64,000 nucleotides of DNA from Candidatus Flexifilum breve (GCA_016717205.1 JADKGC010000004.1:558001-622000); one strand, 5' to 3'; shown: positions 8,576-17,146, numbered from the stretch's first letter. The notes: generated by a model from the sequence alone, not told the origin. Translations and numbers: made by a program.

Positions 8576-9083
8576 ATGGAAAACATCGCATTGGATCGGT
8601 TGGTGATTGAAAGTGTGCTCGCGATTTTCGTGTTCACGGTGCTGGTCGTCGGGTCGCTGGCGTACAACCGCGCGGCTGTGGATGCATGACTATCCGCCCG
8701 TCATCCGTGACCTGCAAGCGCCGCTGACCGCGGGTGAGAAGCGGCTGCAAAACAGGCTGGCGGCGGTGCTGTTGGTCCTGATCGTCGGCGGGCTGTTTCT
8801 GTCGGGGCAGGCGCTGGAGTCCGTCAGCGGTGGGAGCATCAGCTTTGTGACAGTGTTCGTCCACCTCTACATCATCTTCAACGTTGTCAACCTGTGGGAC
8901 GCCGTCGTGCTTGACTGGTTCATGATCCTCGTGCTCAAGCCTGCGTTCGTGTTCCTGCCCGGCTCCGAAGCGCACATGGACGCCTACACCAATTGGCCGA
9001 TGCACATCACCAATTACTTCAAGGGTGTGGTGATCGGCGCGGTCATCAGCGCGGTGATTGCGCTGGCGGTGGTGATTCTATAG
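8576..9083 (+). CDS. Small multi-pass membrane protein (frameshifted), function unknown
   Basis: ATG 8576 follows the regulated promoter (poor G-rich ribosome site). The first frame reads 'MENIALDRLVIESVLAIFVF' (first membrane helix, ending 'SLAYNR'); one extra base in CGCGCGG around 8660-8667 then shifts the frame, and the protein continues 'LWMHDYPPVIRDLQAP', followed by three more hydrophobic helices. Corrected length is about 168 residues with four membrane spans. I do not recognise a named family. Because its promoter carries a repressor palindrome, it may be an inducible envelope protein. Without correction only a 37-residue peptide or a non-initiating C-terminal ORF would be made. Confidence 0.6.
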
Positions 9084-9090
9084 CCATCCG

Positions 9091-9181
9091 CCTCACCCCT
9101 AAATCCCCTCTCCCAAGGGCGAGGGGACTTCAAGAACGCGCGCGTTTCCCCTCTCCGTTCGGAGAGGGGGCAGGGGTGAGG
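9091..9181. repeat. Intergenic inverted repeat, family A, second full copy
   Basis: Complementary ends (CCTCACCCCTAA ... CAGGGGTGAGG) with internal CCCCTCTCC / GGAGAGGGG arms, closely matching the copy at 889-984. It lies just after the membrane protein gene. Confidence 0.75.
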
Positions 9182-9240
9182 CCAATAATAAAGGCTTAAC
9201 GGTATCTCACCCGCTTACCGCCTTGTCTCGCCCACCCACG

Positions 9241-9258
9241 GGAGGGGCTTGCCCCTCC
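9241..9258. repeat. Palindrome GGAGGGGCTTGCCCCTCC
   Basis: Perfect 8-bp arms around a TT centre; followed by CCTAC rather than a T-run. With the preceding repeat it fills the gap 9084-9376. Confidence 0.5.
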
Positions 9259-9376
9259 CCTACAGATCTGCCGTGTTTCGGAGTGCGCTAGCCCCTACAC
9301 CTTGATCCCCGACCCAAGCCGCTCCCCGCATTTGCGCACTTTGGGCTACAATGGAACTGGAAGAAATGAGTTGTGT

Positions 9377-10354
9377 ATGCCCAAGCAAATGACCTACTGC
9401 CCCGTGTGCGGGCACAACCTGACCACCCGTGAAGACGGCGGACGCATCCGCCAGGCGTGCGCCAACTGCGGCTATGTGCATTACGTCAACCCCGTGCCGA
9501 CGGTCGGCGTGGTGATCGAGATGGACGGCGGCATCGTGCTGATCAAGCGCAACCGACCGCCGCACAAGGGCATGTGGGCGCTGCCGAGCGGCTACATCGA
9601 AGCGGACGAGAGCGCGGAAGAAGGCGCGATCCGCGAGGCCGAAGAGGAGACCGGGCTGAAGGTCGAAATCCTCGAACTGGCAACGGTCAATTCCTACCCC
9701 GAAGGCCCGCCGCAGAGCGGCATCATGATCTTCTACCGGGCGCGTCCGGTGGGCGGCGAACTGCACGCGGGCGACGATGCCGACGACGCCCAAGTCTTTT
9801 TGCCGGAAGACCTGCCGCTGCTGCCGTTCCGCACGCACCGCGAGATGATCGCGCAGTGGTTGGAGCGGCGGGCAAAGGCCGAGCAGGGCGGGGCGAACGG
9901 TCGCCATGTGGAACGCGCCGACTTCATCATCCGCCCGGCGGAACTCTCCGACGCGCAGCAGATCATGGCGCTGCTGCATCTCATCCCCGCCAACCGTGAC
10001 CTTGAGCGCGACGACTGGCGCGAAGTGTTTCAGCGCTTCCGTGAGAGCGCGGGCCTTGAGGTGTTCGTGGCGGAAGCTCGCCAGCAGCCGCCGATTCTGA
10101 TCGGCATGGTGGCGCTCTCGATTGTGCGCGGTCTGACCGAGGGGCGCGGGCTGATCAACGACCTCGCCGTGCTGCCCACCTATCAACGGCGCGGGGTGGG
10201 GACGGCGCTGCTCGAAGCGGTGATGCGGCGCGCAGAACGCCTGAACCTTCATCACCTGATGGTAAATTCTGAGAGAGCAGACGACCGGGCAAAAAACTTT
10301 TACGGGCGGCTCGGCTTCGCGCAGGACAGCGTGATGTCGATCAAGCTGCGATAG
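9377..10354 (+). CDS. Zinc-ribbon Nudix hydrolase fused to a GNAT acetyltransferase
   Basis: The 325-residue protein joins two enzymes. Residues about 8-37 form a zinc ribbon (CPVCG ... CANCG) like that of NudC-type NADH/NMN-cap pyrophosphatases. The Nudix box follows at about 72-94 (G-x5-E-x7-REAEEETGL), so this part should hydrolyse a nucleoside diphosphate derivative. From about 182 ('IIRPAELSDAQQIMALL') to the end is a GNAT acetyltransferase with the acetyl-CoA loop QRRGVG (about 271) and 'FYGRLGF'. Start ATG 9377 opens directly into the zinc ribbon; the frame extends back to 9302 without a better start. Substrates cannot be told from sequence. Confidence 0.88.
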   Translation: MPKQMTYCPVCGHNLTTREDGGRIRQACANCGYVHYVNPVPTVGVVIEMDGGIVLIKRNRPPHKGMWALPSGYIEADESAEEGAIREAEEETGLKVEILELATVNSYPEGPPQSGIMIFYRARPVGGELHAGDDADDAQVFLPEDLPLLPFRTHREMIAQWLERRAKAEQGGANGRHVERADFIIRPAELSDAQQIMALLHLIPANRDLERDDWREVFQRFRESAGLEVFVAEARQQPPILIGMVALSIVRGLTEGRGLINDLAVLPTYQRRGVGTALLEAVMRRAERLNLHHLMVNSERADDRAKNFYGRLGFAQDSVMSIKLR

Positions 10355-10643
10355 TAGTCTGCTGAAGGTAGCGGGTAACATCCTTTTCTGTCGTCGCGCT
10401 CAACACCACCGCCAGTCCCCGCTGTACTTCAAGTAGGTACTTCGTCACGTCCATGCCAATGGTCTGCCCCACACGGTTGCCCACCATCAATTTAACGTAT
10501 AGTTTTCTAGAAGAACTGTTCGCTTCAGTCGTATGCTTTCCGTTTAATTCATATTTGTCCGAAAGCTTTTCGTGCAATTGAGTATCCGGGTGGTAAGTTT
10601 TGATCGGTATTTGTCTCCAAATCGACAATAAACCTTGAGACAA
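10341..10643 (-). other. Uncertain minus-strand ORF, possible gene remnant
   Basis: A 100-codon frame overlaps the end of the HEAT-repeat gene (10549-10643) and the Nudix stop. Its last ~55 codons ('YVKLMVGNRVGQTIGMDVTK' to the stop) have protein-like composition and GC-rich third positions unlike the AT-rich neighbour, as if they were the tail of an older gene cut by the AT-rich insertion. It could also be an alternative C-terminus of the HEAT gene after a frameshift. I do not recognise a family. Confidence 0.2.
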
Positions 10644-11346
10644 GATTTATAGCGATTTCAGGAGCACCTCCCCCTAGACTATCAACCAAGCAGATTGCCG
10701 CAGTTAACTTTGAAGTTAGATGCTCCGAATTTTCGAGAAATTGGTGCAATAATTTCAAGAAAGCATATGGCATTTCATGTCTATGAGTAAATACTTGGTA
10801 CATATGCCAAAGAAGTGTAGCTTTTTGTGTATCAGCAATAGACCCTTTCAGAACTTGTAAATATAATGGGATTAAGTGCGTAAAATATTCAGGGAATTTT
10901 ATTAATAGATTTGAAGCAGATTCTATATAATTAGTATCATTACTTTGAAGAATCTGAGTGTAGATTTCTAATCCTCCCCAAATCGCTCCACGTACCAACA
11001 TAATACGTTCCCGTAATAATTCATTCGTATCCTTTAGCTCGACGTAATCTGCCAATTCACTTAACAAGTTTAATATATATTTTACTTCTGTTCCATGTTG
11101 TTGTTCGAGAAGAGAAAGCAATGCTGCTATAAGAAAAATGTGTACATCGCTTTTCAAAATGAGGCTTACACCATACCCTGCACCTATATCTTCAAATGAC
11201 TCCCCACCAAATACAATTTGGCGTTGAATAGTCGAGTAGCTTTGACCCCGCTTATAGGGATCTGAGTGAAATAGGTTATTAAGTAATTCAGGTATTTGTG
11301 GAAATCCAAGTTCTTCCCAGTCGACGATTTCTATGAGTTTTGCCAT
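10549..11346 (-). CDS. HEAT/armadillo-type helical protein in an AT-rich island
   Basis: A 265-residue, mostly alpha-helical protein of repeated antiparallel helix pairs. Its N-terminal pattern ('ELLNNLFHSDPYKRGQSYST', then 'LILKSDVHIFLIAALLSLLE') resembles the bacterial HEAT-like proteins that often accompany polymorphic toxins as candidate immunity proteins; this link is an analogy, and no toxin is adjacent. Base use is strikingly AT-rich against GC-rich neighbours, suggesting recent transfer. Start ATG 11346 is chosen for the AGAGGAAG ribosome site 5 bases upstream; longer in-frame starts read into the hairpin at 11369-11407. It has no signal peptide or membrane span. Confidence 0.6.
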   Translation of the reverse strand: MAKLIEIVDWEELGFPQIPELLNNLFHSDPYKRGQSYSTIQRQIVFGGESFEDIGAGYGVSLILKSDVHIFLIAALLSLLEQQHGTEVKYILNLLSELADYVELKDTNELLRERIMLVRGAIWGGLEIYTQILQSNDTNYIESASNLLIKFPEYFTHLIPLYLQVLKGSIADTQKATLLWHMYQVFTHRHEMPYAFLKLLHQFLENSEHLTSKLTAAICLVDSLGGGAPEIAINLVSRFIVDLETNTDQNLPPGYSIARKAFGQI

Positions 11347-11368
11347 TTTCTTCCTCTTCAGTAACCGC

Positions 11369-11407
11369 ATCACCTATGCAGAAAGTATAACTTTCTGCAT
11401 AGGTGAT
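11369..11407. promoter_or_regulatory. Perfect 18-bp inverted repeat with 3-base loop upstream of the HEAT gene
   Basis: ATCACCTATGCAGAAAGT (11369-11386) and its exact complement (11390-11407) flank ATA. It lies 23 bases ahead of the minus-strand start at 11346, so it is either a large operator at the promoter or a hairpin in the leader RNA. The rest of the gap 11408-11650 is AT-rich on its left side and shows no gene. Confidence 0.65.
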
Positions 11408-11650
11408 TTAAGTTTACCTAAAACAATGTTGGACCTATTGGCAGACTGTCTGGTCTGTATATCGTCAAACCAAGTGGGACATGATTGGGTCAAAAAGAAG
11501 AGACACTTTAGCCTAAGGCTACACCAAAACTAAACGGTGGAACGAGCCATCAGATACGCCGCTCGCCGCTGCTGCAACGTCCGGTGTTTCACCTCTTGCT
11601 GATGACACACAACCGTTTTTGCTGTAAGTCCTCTGAATCAGTAAGACAGT

Positions 11651-12151
11651 TCAAGCCGAAAAGAACGATTCGAGTACGCTCACGATGTAGCGATTCTTGG
11701 TCGTGAGGGTGATCTGAGCCTCGCAATACAGCCTGTTCGCCTGCTCACGGTAGCGGCTGTCCTGCGTGGCGCTGTAGAGATAGAAGTAGGGGACGAGCGT
11801 CGCGTTTGGTTGTTGAACGAGCGCGCAGCACTCTTCGACAAATGGCGGCGTATCGAGCGTCGTCAGGCGGAAATACGCCCGCCAAAATCGGATCTCCGCG
11901 CAGTCCGGGTAGACCGCCTCGGCGGCGTCCAGCACCTGCCACACGCGCTCACCTGCCCGCCAGATGAACGAAATCTCCAAAGTCAGTGACCACGTGAACT
12001 CGAAATCGAGGCAGCGCCAGTACAGACACGCGAGGTTGAGGTAAGCGTCCAGCGGCGCGTCTGGCTGCGCGATGATCTGCTCATAGGCGTGCGCGGCGGC
12101 TTCAAGTTCTTGGCGCACATCGAGGTCGAGTGCGTGTTGAAAATCGTCCAA
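11651..12151 (-). CDS. Hypothetical TPR-like protein
   Basis: A 166-residue helical protein starting at a TTG codon with GGAAAGG six bases upstream. The N-terminal part ('LEAAAHAYEQIIAQPDAPLDAYLNLACLYW') has the spacing of a tetratricopeptide repeat, followed by further helix pairs. Such repeats bind other proteins. It has no catalytic motif, signal peptide or membrane helix. It shares strand with the HEAT gene but is separated from it by more than 300 bases and has normal GC content, so the two need not be related. Family not recognised. Confidence 0.6.
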   Translation of the reverse strand: MDDFQHALDLDVRQELEAAAHAYEQIIAQPDAPLDAYLNLACLYWRCLDFEFTWSLTLEISFIWRAGERVWQVLDAAEAVYPDCAEIRFWRAYFRLTTLDTPPFVEECCALVQQPNATLVPYFYLYSATQDSRYREQANRLYCEAQITLTTKNRYIVSVLESFFSA

Positions 12152-12269
12152 TGTTGCCTTTCCCTAACCAGCACAGCGTTCATTGTAGTGGCGTCAACCC
12201 CGCGCGGACAAGATAATTTTCGCGCCTGTGCAGCCATCTGAACAATCGATGAGAACTCGCGCACGAGTG

Positions 12270-12299
12270 TTGCCTATGGCTGTGCGCTGCGCCTACAAT
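12270..12299 (+). promoter_or_regulatory. Candidate promoter for the DUF892-SDR pair
   Basis: TTGCCT (12270-12275) and TACAAT (12294-12299) are 18 bases apart, 48 bases before the start at 12347. The ribosome site GAGG (12334-12337) can pair with CCTC (12343-12346) immediately before the ATG, which might modulate translation. Confidence 0.45.
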
Positions 12300-12346
12300 G
12301 ATACCTGTAAGATGTTTCGTAAGGAATAGGCGAGAGGAACTTCCTC

Positions 12347-12835
12347 ATGAAGATGCAGAACCTCCATGAAGCGATGCTGGACATGCTCAAGGACACGTAC
12401 GACGCTGAGCATCAGATCACCAAGGCGCTGCCCAAGATGATCGAGGCGGCGAAGAACCGCGAACTGAAGAAGGCGTTCGAAACGCATCTGCGCCAGACGG
12501 AAGAGCAAATTCGCATGGTCGAGCGCATGTTCGAAACGCTCGGCGAAAAACCGTCGCGCAAGAAGTGTGATGGTATGGCCGGGCTGATCAAGGAAGGCGA
12601 GCACGTCATCGAAGAGGGTGGCGATCCCGATGTGGTGGATGCGGCCTTGATTGCGGCGGCGCAAAAGGTTGAACACTACGAAATTTCCGCCTATGGCACG
12701 CTGCGCACGTGGGCGAACACGATGGATCACCGGGATGTGGCCCTGCTGTTTGACCAGCTCAACCGTCAGGAAGAAGAGACGGATCGCCTGCTGACGCGCA
12801 TTGCCGAAAGCCGCGTCAACCAGAAGGCCGAGTAA
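12347..12835 (+). CDS. Ferritin-like DUF892 family protein (YciE/YciF type)
   Basis: The 162-residue all-helical protein matches the DUF892 family: 'MLKDTYDAEHQITKALPKMIEAAKN' near the start, 'HLRQTEEQIRMVERMFETLG', 'DAALIAAAQKVEHYEISAYG' and 'LLFDQLNRQEEETDRLL', which carry the Glu/His positions of a ferritin-like four-helix bundle. Members (YciE/YciF in enteric bacteria) are induced by salt, osmotic and stationary-phase stress; a metal site is inferred and the chemistry is unknown. The stop codon overlaps the start of the next gene (TAATG), so the two are translationally coupled. Confidence 0.88.
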   Translation: MKMQNLHEAMLDMLKDTYDAEHQITKALPKMIEAAKNRELKKAFETHLRQTEEQIRMVERMFETLGEKPSRKKCDGMAGLIKEGEHVIEEGGDPDVVDAALIAAAQKVEHYEISAYGTLRTWANTMDHRDVALLFDQLNRQEEETDRLLTRIAESRVNQKAE

Positions 12836-13698
12836 TGAGCCAGCAGGCTAAACAGGTCAACCCGCCGCAGGCGCAGGATCAGCAGCCGGGGATCGAGTCG
12901 GAGATGCATCCGCGCCCCGTGTTCGAGGATGTGCGCTACATCCCGGCGGGTAAACTGATGGGCAAAGTGGCGGTGATCACGGGCGGCGACAGCGGCATTG
13001 GCCGCGCGGTCGCCGTCTACTTCGCCAAAGAAGGCGCAGATGTCGCGGTCATGTACCTGAATGAGCACGGCGACGCGGAGGAGACGAAGCGTCAGGTGGA
13101 GCAGGAAGGGCGGCGCTGCCTGCTGATCGCTGGCGATGTCGGCGACGAGCAATTCTGCCGTTCCGCAGTGGAACGCACGGTGCGCGAGTTGGGGCATTTA
13201 GACGTGGTGGTCAACAATGCCGCCGAACAGCACCCGCAGCAAAGCATCACCGACATCACGGCGGAACAGCTCGAGAAGACGTTCCGCACCAACATCTTCG
13301 CGTATTTCTACATCGTCAAGGCGGCCCTGCCGCACCTGAAGGCGGGCGCGACCATCATCAACACAACCTCGGTCACGGCGTACAAGGGGAGCCCGCAGCT
13401 CCTTGACTATTCCGCGACCAAAGGCGCGATTGTCGCCTTCACCCGGTCGCTGTCGATGTCGCTGGCGGAGCAGAAGATTCGCGTGAACGGCGTCGCGCCG
13501 GGGCCGATCTGGACGCCGCTCATCCCGGCGACGTTCCCACCGGAGCGGGTCGCCAGTCACGGCGCGGATGTGCCGATGAAGCGTCCCGGTCAGCCGGAAG
13601 AACTCGGCCCGGCGTATGTCTACCTCGCCTGCGATGATTCGTCGTATATGAGCGGGCAGATTCTGCACCTCAACGGCGGCGAAGTCGTCAACGGGTAA
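12835..13698 (+). CDS. Short-chain dehydrogenase/reductase, general-stress type (YghA-like)
   Basis: The 287-residue NAD(P)-dependent oxidoreductase has a Rossmann nucleotide loop 'TGGDSGIG' (residues about 50-57), 'NNAAEQ', the catalytic Ser in 'NTTSVTAYKG' and the Tyr/Lys pair in 'YSATKGA'. The N-terminal extension of about 40 residues ('QDQQPGIESEMHPRPVFED') is typical of the YghA / general stress protein 39 branch of the SDR family. Coupled to the DUF892 gene upstream, which points to a shared stress-response role. Substrate unknown. Confidence 0.9.
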   Translation: MSQQAKQVNPPQAQDQQPGIESEMHPRPVFEDVRYIPAGKLMGKVAVITGGDSGIGRAVAVYFAKEGADVAVMYLNEHGDAEETKRQVEQEGRRCLLIAGDVGDEQFCRSAVERTVRELGHLDVVVNNAAEQHPQQSITDITAEQLEKTFRTNIFAYFYIVKAALPHLKAGATIINTTSVTAYKGSPQLLDYSATKGAIVAFTRSLSMSLAEQKIRVNGVAPGPIWTPLIPATFPPERVASHGADVPMKRPGQPEELGPAYVYLACDDSSYMSGQILHLNGGEVVNG

Positions 13699-13708
13699 AA
13701 AGCACGGC

Positions 13709-13815
13709 AAAAACTCAACGCAAAGGCGCAAGGACGCGAAGACGCAAAGCAAGGGGATCAATCTTCCTCCGCTTTGCGTCTTTCCGCCTTCGCGTCTTTG
13801 CGTTGAATCTTTTCT
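13709..13815. repeat. Imperfect inverted repeat, family D (CAACGCAAAGGCGCAA...TTTGCGTTG), copy 1
   Basis: The left half (ACTCAACGCAAAGGCGCAAG...) and the right half (...CTTCGCGTCTTTGCGTTGA) are complementary over about 45 bases. A second copy is at 51969-52075. Located between two convergent genes, it could serve as a two-way terminator. Confidence 0.7.
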
Positions 13816-13820
13816 TTCGT

Positions 13821-16022
13821 TTACTCCGGAATGCCCCAAATGCGGATGAGGCCGTCCCAATCGGCAGTGACGATCATCCGGCCGTCGCGGCTGAACATGA
13901 GCTGGTTGTTGGGGATGTACTCGTCGCCGTGATCAAACAGCAGCGCCCCGGTCGCGGCATCCCACACATGCACGCGATTCTCGTCGACGATGGCGGCGAT
14001 CAGCGCTCCGTCCGGGCTGAAGGTCAGATTGGTGACGAGGTCGGTGTTGGTGGTGTACTGGAGCGGGAAGAGCATCGCACCCGCCTCGACATCGTGGAGC
14101 GTGATGTAACTGGTGTAGGTGGCCAAGCGCTGTGCGACCACCATCCGCGACCCATCGGGACTGTAAGCGACATCGATCACGCGCGGGATCGGCGTTTCAA
14201 AGGGTGTCTGTTGGTCGCCCGTCACCGCGTCATAGAAGGCGAGGTCATTGTTGAAACTCGTCACGGTGATCAGCGACCCGTCGGCGCTGTAACCGAGTCG
14301 ATCAATACTCACCGGGGACGTGAACAGCGCCTCACCTGCCGAGGATTCATCGGCTGTTTCCCAGTTCCAAGTTTTAACGTTGTTATCGAATCCGTCATAG
14401 GCGGCGAGTGTTTCCCCATCCGGACTGAAGGCGAACAGGTAGAAATAGTCTTCGAGATCACCTAGCCGACGGACATATTCCCCTGTCTCCGCGTTGAGCA
14501 GCGACACGCCGCCGCGCCGGTTCACCAACGTTCGTCCGGGCTCACGTTCGCCGCTCACCCCCGCCTGAATACGGCCAAGGCGACCGGAATAGGCCAGCAG
14601 CGACCCATCGGGCGTAAAGGCGAGATCGGTCAAATTGGCGAGTTCCGAATTGACCGCATAGACTTCGCGCCCCGTTTCCAGATTCCACACGTCGATGTAG
14701 CCGTCCATGCCGCCTGCTGCGATTGTCCGGTTATCGGCATTGAGGTCGGCACGCATGATCGGAGCTGTGAAGTCACGCTGATTGGTCAACGTCATGCCTG
14801 TACCGAACGAGAATACACTCAAGGTGCTGCCCAACTGGACGCTCGCCAGCAGGGAGGAACGCAGCGCATTGTTGAAGACCAGCGCGCTCACATCTTGAAA
14901 ACCCTCATGATCGAGATGATCTGGCTCTCCGGTGATCCAACTTTGCAGCAGCACATTCCACAGGTTGACGCCGAAATTGCGACTGGCAATGGCTAAGTAC
15001 GCGCCATCCGCGCTGAAGGCCACGTCGGTGACATAGGGCGTCAGATCGGCGTTGATGATGATTTCCTGCTCAACCTGTCGTGTCTCCACATTCCAGATGA
15101 GCACGCCGTTTTCTGTGCCGAACGCCAATGTCTCGCCATTGGGGCTGTAATCGAGCCCCACATCTAAGTTGGTCGCCGGACTTTGCGGGTAGCTGATACC
15201 AGCAAAATCGTTCTCTTCAGCATTGAAGACCCATGTCCCGCCGAACGTTTGTGCTGCGAATTGATACAGGCGCAGGGGGTTAAAATCAAGATTCAGGATG
15301 GGATTCTGCAAATTGCGTATGAAGGTGATCTCGCCGGTTTCGACCTCCCACACGTTGAGCGCCCAGCGCTGCGTGACCTCATAGCCGAGCATGTTTTCGC
15401 CACCCGCGACATAACGCCCATCCGGGCTGATCGCCACCACATCCCAGTGCTTATCATCGCCGTCGCTGAACGCGCCGACTTCTTCCCCGGTCTCGGCGTT
15501 CCACACACGGATGGTGTCGCCGTCCGGCGCGGCGACCAGCGGATTCGTTCGCGACCACGTCAGCGCCACCCGGCGCGCATACATGGTCTGCTGGGCGGGC
15601 AGGAGACGCGGCGCTTCGGTGAGGTGCGTCGAATCGTACAGCCACACGCCGAGCGCCCCGCCGACGGCGATCATATCGCCGTGCCAGTCCACGTCAAAGA
15701 CGCGCCCGCGCCCTAACTGCGCGATCTGCGTCAGGTCGCTCGCATTCTCCGACGTAATCGGCTGGAGCGCGTTGAGGAAACCTGTGTCAATCTGCGTGAG
15801 CGTCGGCGGGGTGAAGGTCGGACGCAGCGCGAGCAGCACGCCCACGAGCAGCAGCGCGAACAGTGCCGCCGCTCCGACCGGGAAACGTGCGCGGCGGGCA
15901 TAGGTGCGGGTCATCGGGAGAGCGGTCATGTCCTCATTCTCCTCTTGGAGTTGGCGATACAATTTGTCCGCGAAGGCCTTGGATGGCGCTTGGCGGTGCT
16001 TATGCAGAAAATCGTCGTTCAT
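13821..16022 (-). CDS. Membrane-anchored WD40 beta-propeller protein, probable anti-sigma partner
   Basis: 733 residues: a 47-residue cytoplasmic N-terminus ('FLHKHRQAPSKAFADKLYRQ'), one membrane helix (about 47-66), then a long outer region of WD40-type blades recognised by repeated 'ISPDGRYVAGG', 'FSPDGETLAA', 'YSADGSLI', 'FSPDGALIAAI' followed by '..VWN/D..' motifs, enough for one or two propellers. Its ATG overlaps the sigma-factor stop (ATGA), so the two are made together. By analogy with other ECF operons, the short N-terminus would bind the sigma factor and the propeller would sense an envelope signal. No zinc-binding anti-sigma motif (HxxxCxxC) is present, so this role is inferred. 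Confidence 0.8.
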   Translation of the reverse strand: MNDDFLHKHRQAPSKAFADKLYRQLQEENEDMTALPMTRTYARRARFPVGAAALFALLLVGVLLALRPTFTPPTLTQIDTGFLNALQPITSENASDLTQIAQLGRGRVFDVDWHGDMIAVGGALGVWLYDSTHLTEAPRLLPAQQTMYARRVALTWSRTNPLVAAPDGDTIRVWNAETGEEVGAFSDGDDKHWDVVAISPDGRYVAGGENMLGYEVTQRWALNVWEVETGEITFIRNLQNPILNLDFNPLRLYQFAAQTFGGTWVFNAEENDFAGISYPQSPATNLDVGLDYSPNGETLAFGTENGVLIWNVETRQVEQEIIINADLTPYVTDVAFSADGAYLAIASRNFGVNLWNVLLQSWITGEPDHLDHEGFQDVSALVFNNALRSSLLASVQLGSTLSVFSFGTGMTLTNQRDFTAPIMRADLNADNRTIAAGGMDGYIDVWNLETGREVYAVNSELANLTDLAFTPDGSLLAYSGRLGRIQAGVSGEREPGRTLVNRRGGVSLLNAETGEYVRRLGDLEDYFYLFAFSPDGETLAAYDGFDNNVKTWNWETADESSAGEALFTSPVSIDRLGYSADGSLITVTSFNNDLAFYDAVTGDQQTPFETPIPRVIDVAYSPDGSRMVVAQRLATYTSYITLHDVEAGAMLFPLQYTTNTDLVTNLTFSPDGALIAAIVDENRVHVWDAATGALLFDHGDEYIPNNQLMFSRDGRMIVTADWDGLIRIWGIPE

Positions 16023-16540
16023 GGTGTTTCATCCCACTGCTGGCGCAGCTTCTGGATCGTGCGGTGGAGCGTCGAGCCGACATTGGTTTCGCTCAGCCCG
16101 GTCACCTGCGCGATGGCGCGGTTCGTCAGCTCTGCGCCGTATTTGAGCGCGATCAATTCGCGTTCGCGTGGTGATAGGCGAGCGAGCAGCGCGTTGAGCC
16201 GGGCGGAGTCGGCGCGCCGCGCGATCACGTCCTCGATGGAGATAGTGTCGGTCAGATTGGGCAGGGCATCGAGCGAAACTTCCGGCTTGCGGCGGCGGTA
16301 GTGATCGACTGCCACGTTCTGCGCAATGCTGAACAACCACGTTGAGAAGGCCGCCACGTCGTCGAGGTAGCGGTCGCGCGCCCGCCACGCCTTCAGGAAC
16401 GTGTTCGCGGTCAGGTCTTCGGCCAGTTGATCATCGCCGACGCGGTAGCGGAAAAAGTTGTAGACGCGGGGCAGGGTGTCCCAATAGACCGCATCCCAAT
16501 CGACGGCGGTTGCCCGCGCTATGTGGAGTCGTGCGTCCAT
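16019..16540 (-). CDS. ECF-type RNA polymerase sigma factor
   Basis: The 173-residue protein has sigma region 2 ('YNFFRYRVGDDQLAEDLTAN', 'FLKAWRARDRY', 'AAFSTWLFSIAQNVAVDHYR') and region 4 ('LSPRERELIALKYGAELTNR', 'QVTGLSETNVGSTLHRTIQK') and lacks regions 1 and 3, the definition of the extracytoplasmic-function group. ATG 16540 is preferred to an in-frame GTG at 16558, which would add six residues. It overlaps the WD40 gene by four bases. A related promoter consensus for autoregulation could not be picked out upstream. Confidence 0.9.
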   Translation of the reverse strand: MDARLHIARATAVDWDAVYWDTLPRVYNFFRYRVGDDQLAEDLTANTFLKAWRARDRYLDDVAAFSTWLFSIAQNVAVDHYRRRKPEVSLDALPNLTDTISIEDVIARRADSARLNALLARLSPRERELIALKYGAELTNRAIAQVTGLSETNVGSTLHRTIQKLRQQWDETP

Positions 16541-16624
16541 ATCTAATGATACGCACACGCCGCCAAAGTATCACACAGCGTAAAATGGCAGAAACGTCAG
16601 AACATTTGTAATGCAGGTGGCCGC

Positions 16625-17074
16625 ATGAGCGCTTTCGACTACGAGCAGGATTTTCAGCAGGTTAATTTCCGTGAGCATCCCGAGCTGTATCGGGTGGGCA
16701 AAGGCGAACAGGGCGTGCTGCTGGTTGAGCCATACAAGTCGGAGATTCTCCCGCACTGGCGCTTCAAAACGCCGGAGATCGCCCGTGAATCGGCAGATGC
16801 CATCTACCAGATGTTCCTTGACTACCAGGCGCAGGGTGATTTCGTCGGCATGGATATGGCGCGCAAGTATCTGCAAATGGGCTTCACCCGCGCCCGGCGC
16901 TACGCCAATCACAAAAGCGGGCGCAAATATGACGCGGAGGGTCAAGAGTTGCCCCGCGTCGAAGACCCGATCAAAGCTGAGTCGGCACAGATTTTCTATG
17001 CGCGTTACCAACAGGCGAAAGATGACCCCGAATATCAACGCTTGAAGCGGGAACATCAGCAGAAGTACGGGTGA
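16625..17074 (+). CDS. DUF4385 family protein
   Basis: The 149-residue protein carries the strongly conserved DUF4385 core: 'HPELYRVGKGEQGVLLVEPY', 'SEILPHWRFKTPEIA', 'DFVGMDMARKYLQMGFTRAR' and 'YANHKSGRKY'. The family is soluble, widespread in bacteria and has no known function. Divergent from the ECF sigma gene and separated from the next gene by 72 bases. Confidence 0.88.
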   Translation: MSAFDYEQDFQQVNFREHPELYRVGKGEQGVLLVEPYKSEILPHWRFKTPEIARESADAIYQMFLDYQAQGDFVGMDMARKYLQMGFTRARRYANHKSGRKYDAEGQELPRVEDPIKAESAQIFYARYQQAKDDPEYQRLKREHQQKYG

Positions 17075-17146
17075 ACGAGTGGACAAGGCACGGCCCGAGC
17101 GCTAATCTTCGGCCCACGGAAAGAGTGCGTTTGGAGGACTTAAAGC

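Noticed and set aside
10480..11540. Insertion sequence or prophage fragment
   Set aside because: No transposase, integrase or phage gene is present and no terminal repeats flank the AT-rich stretch; only the single hairpin is seen.
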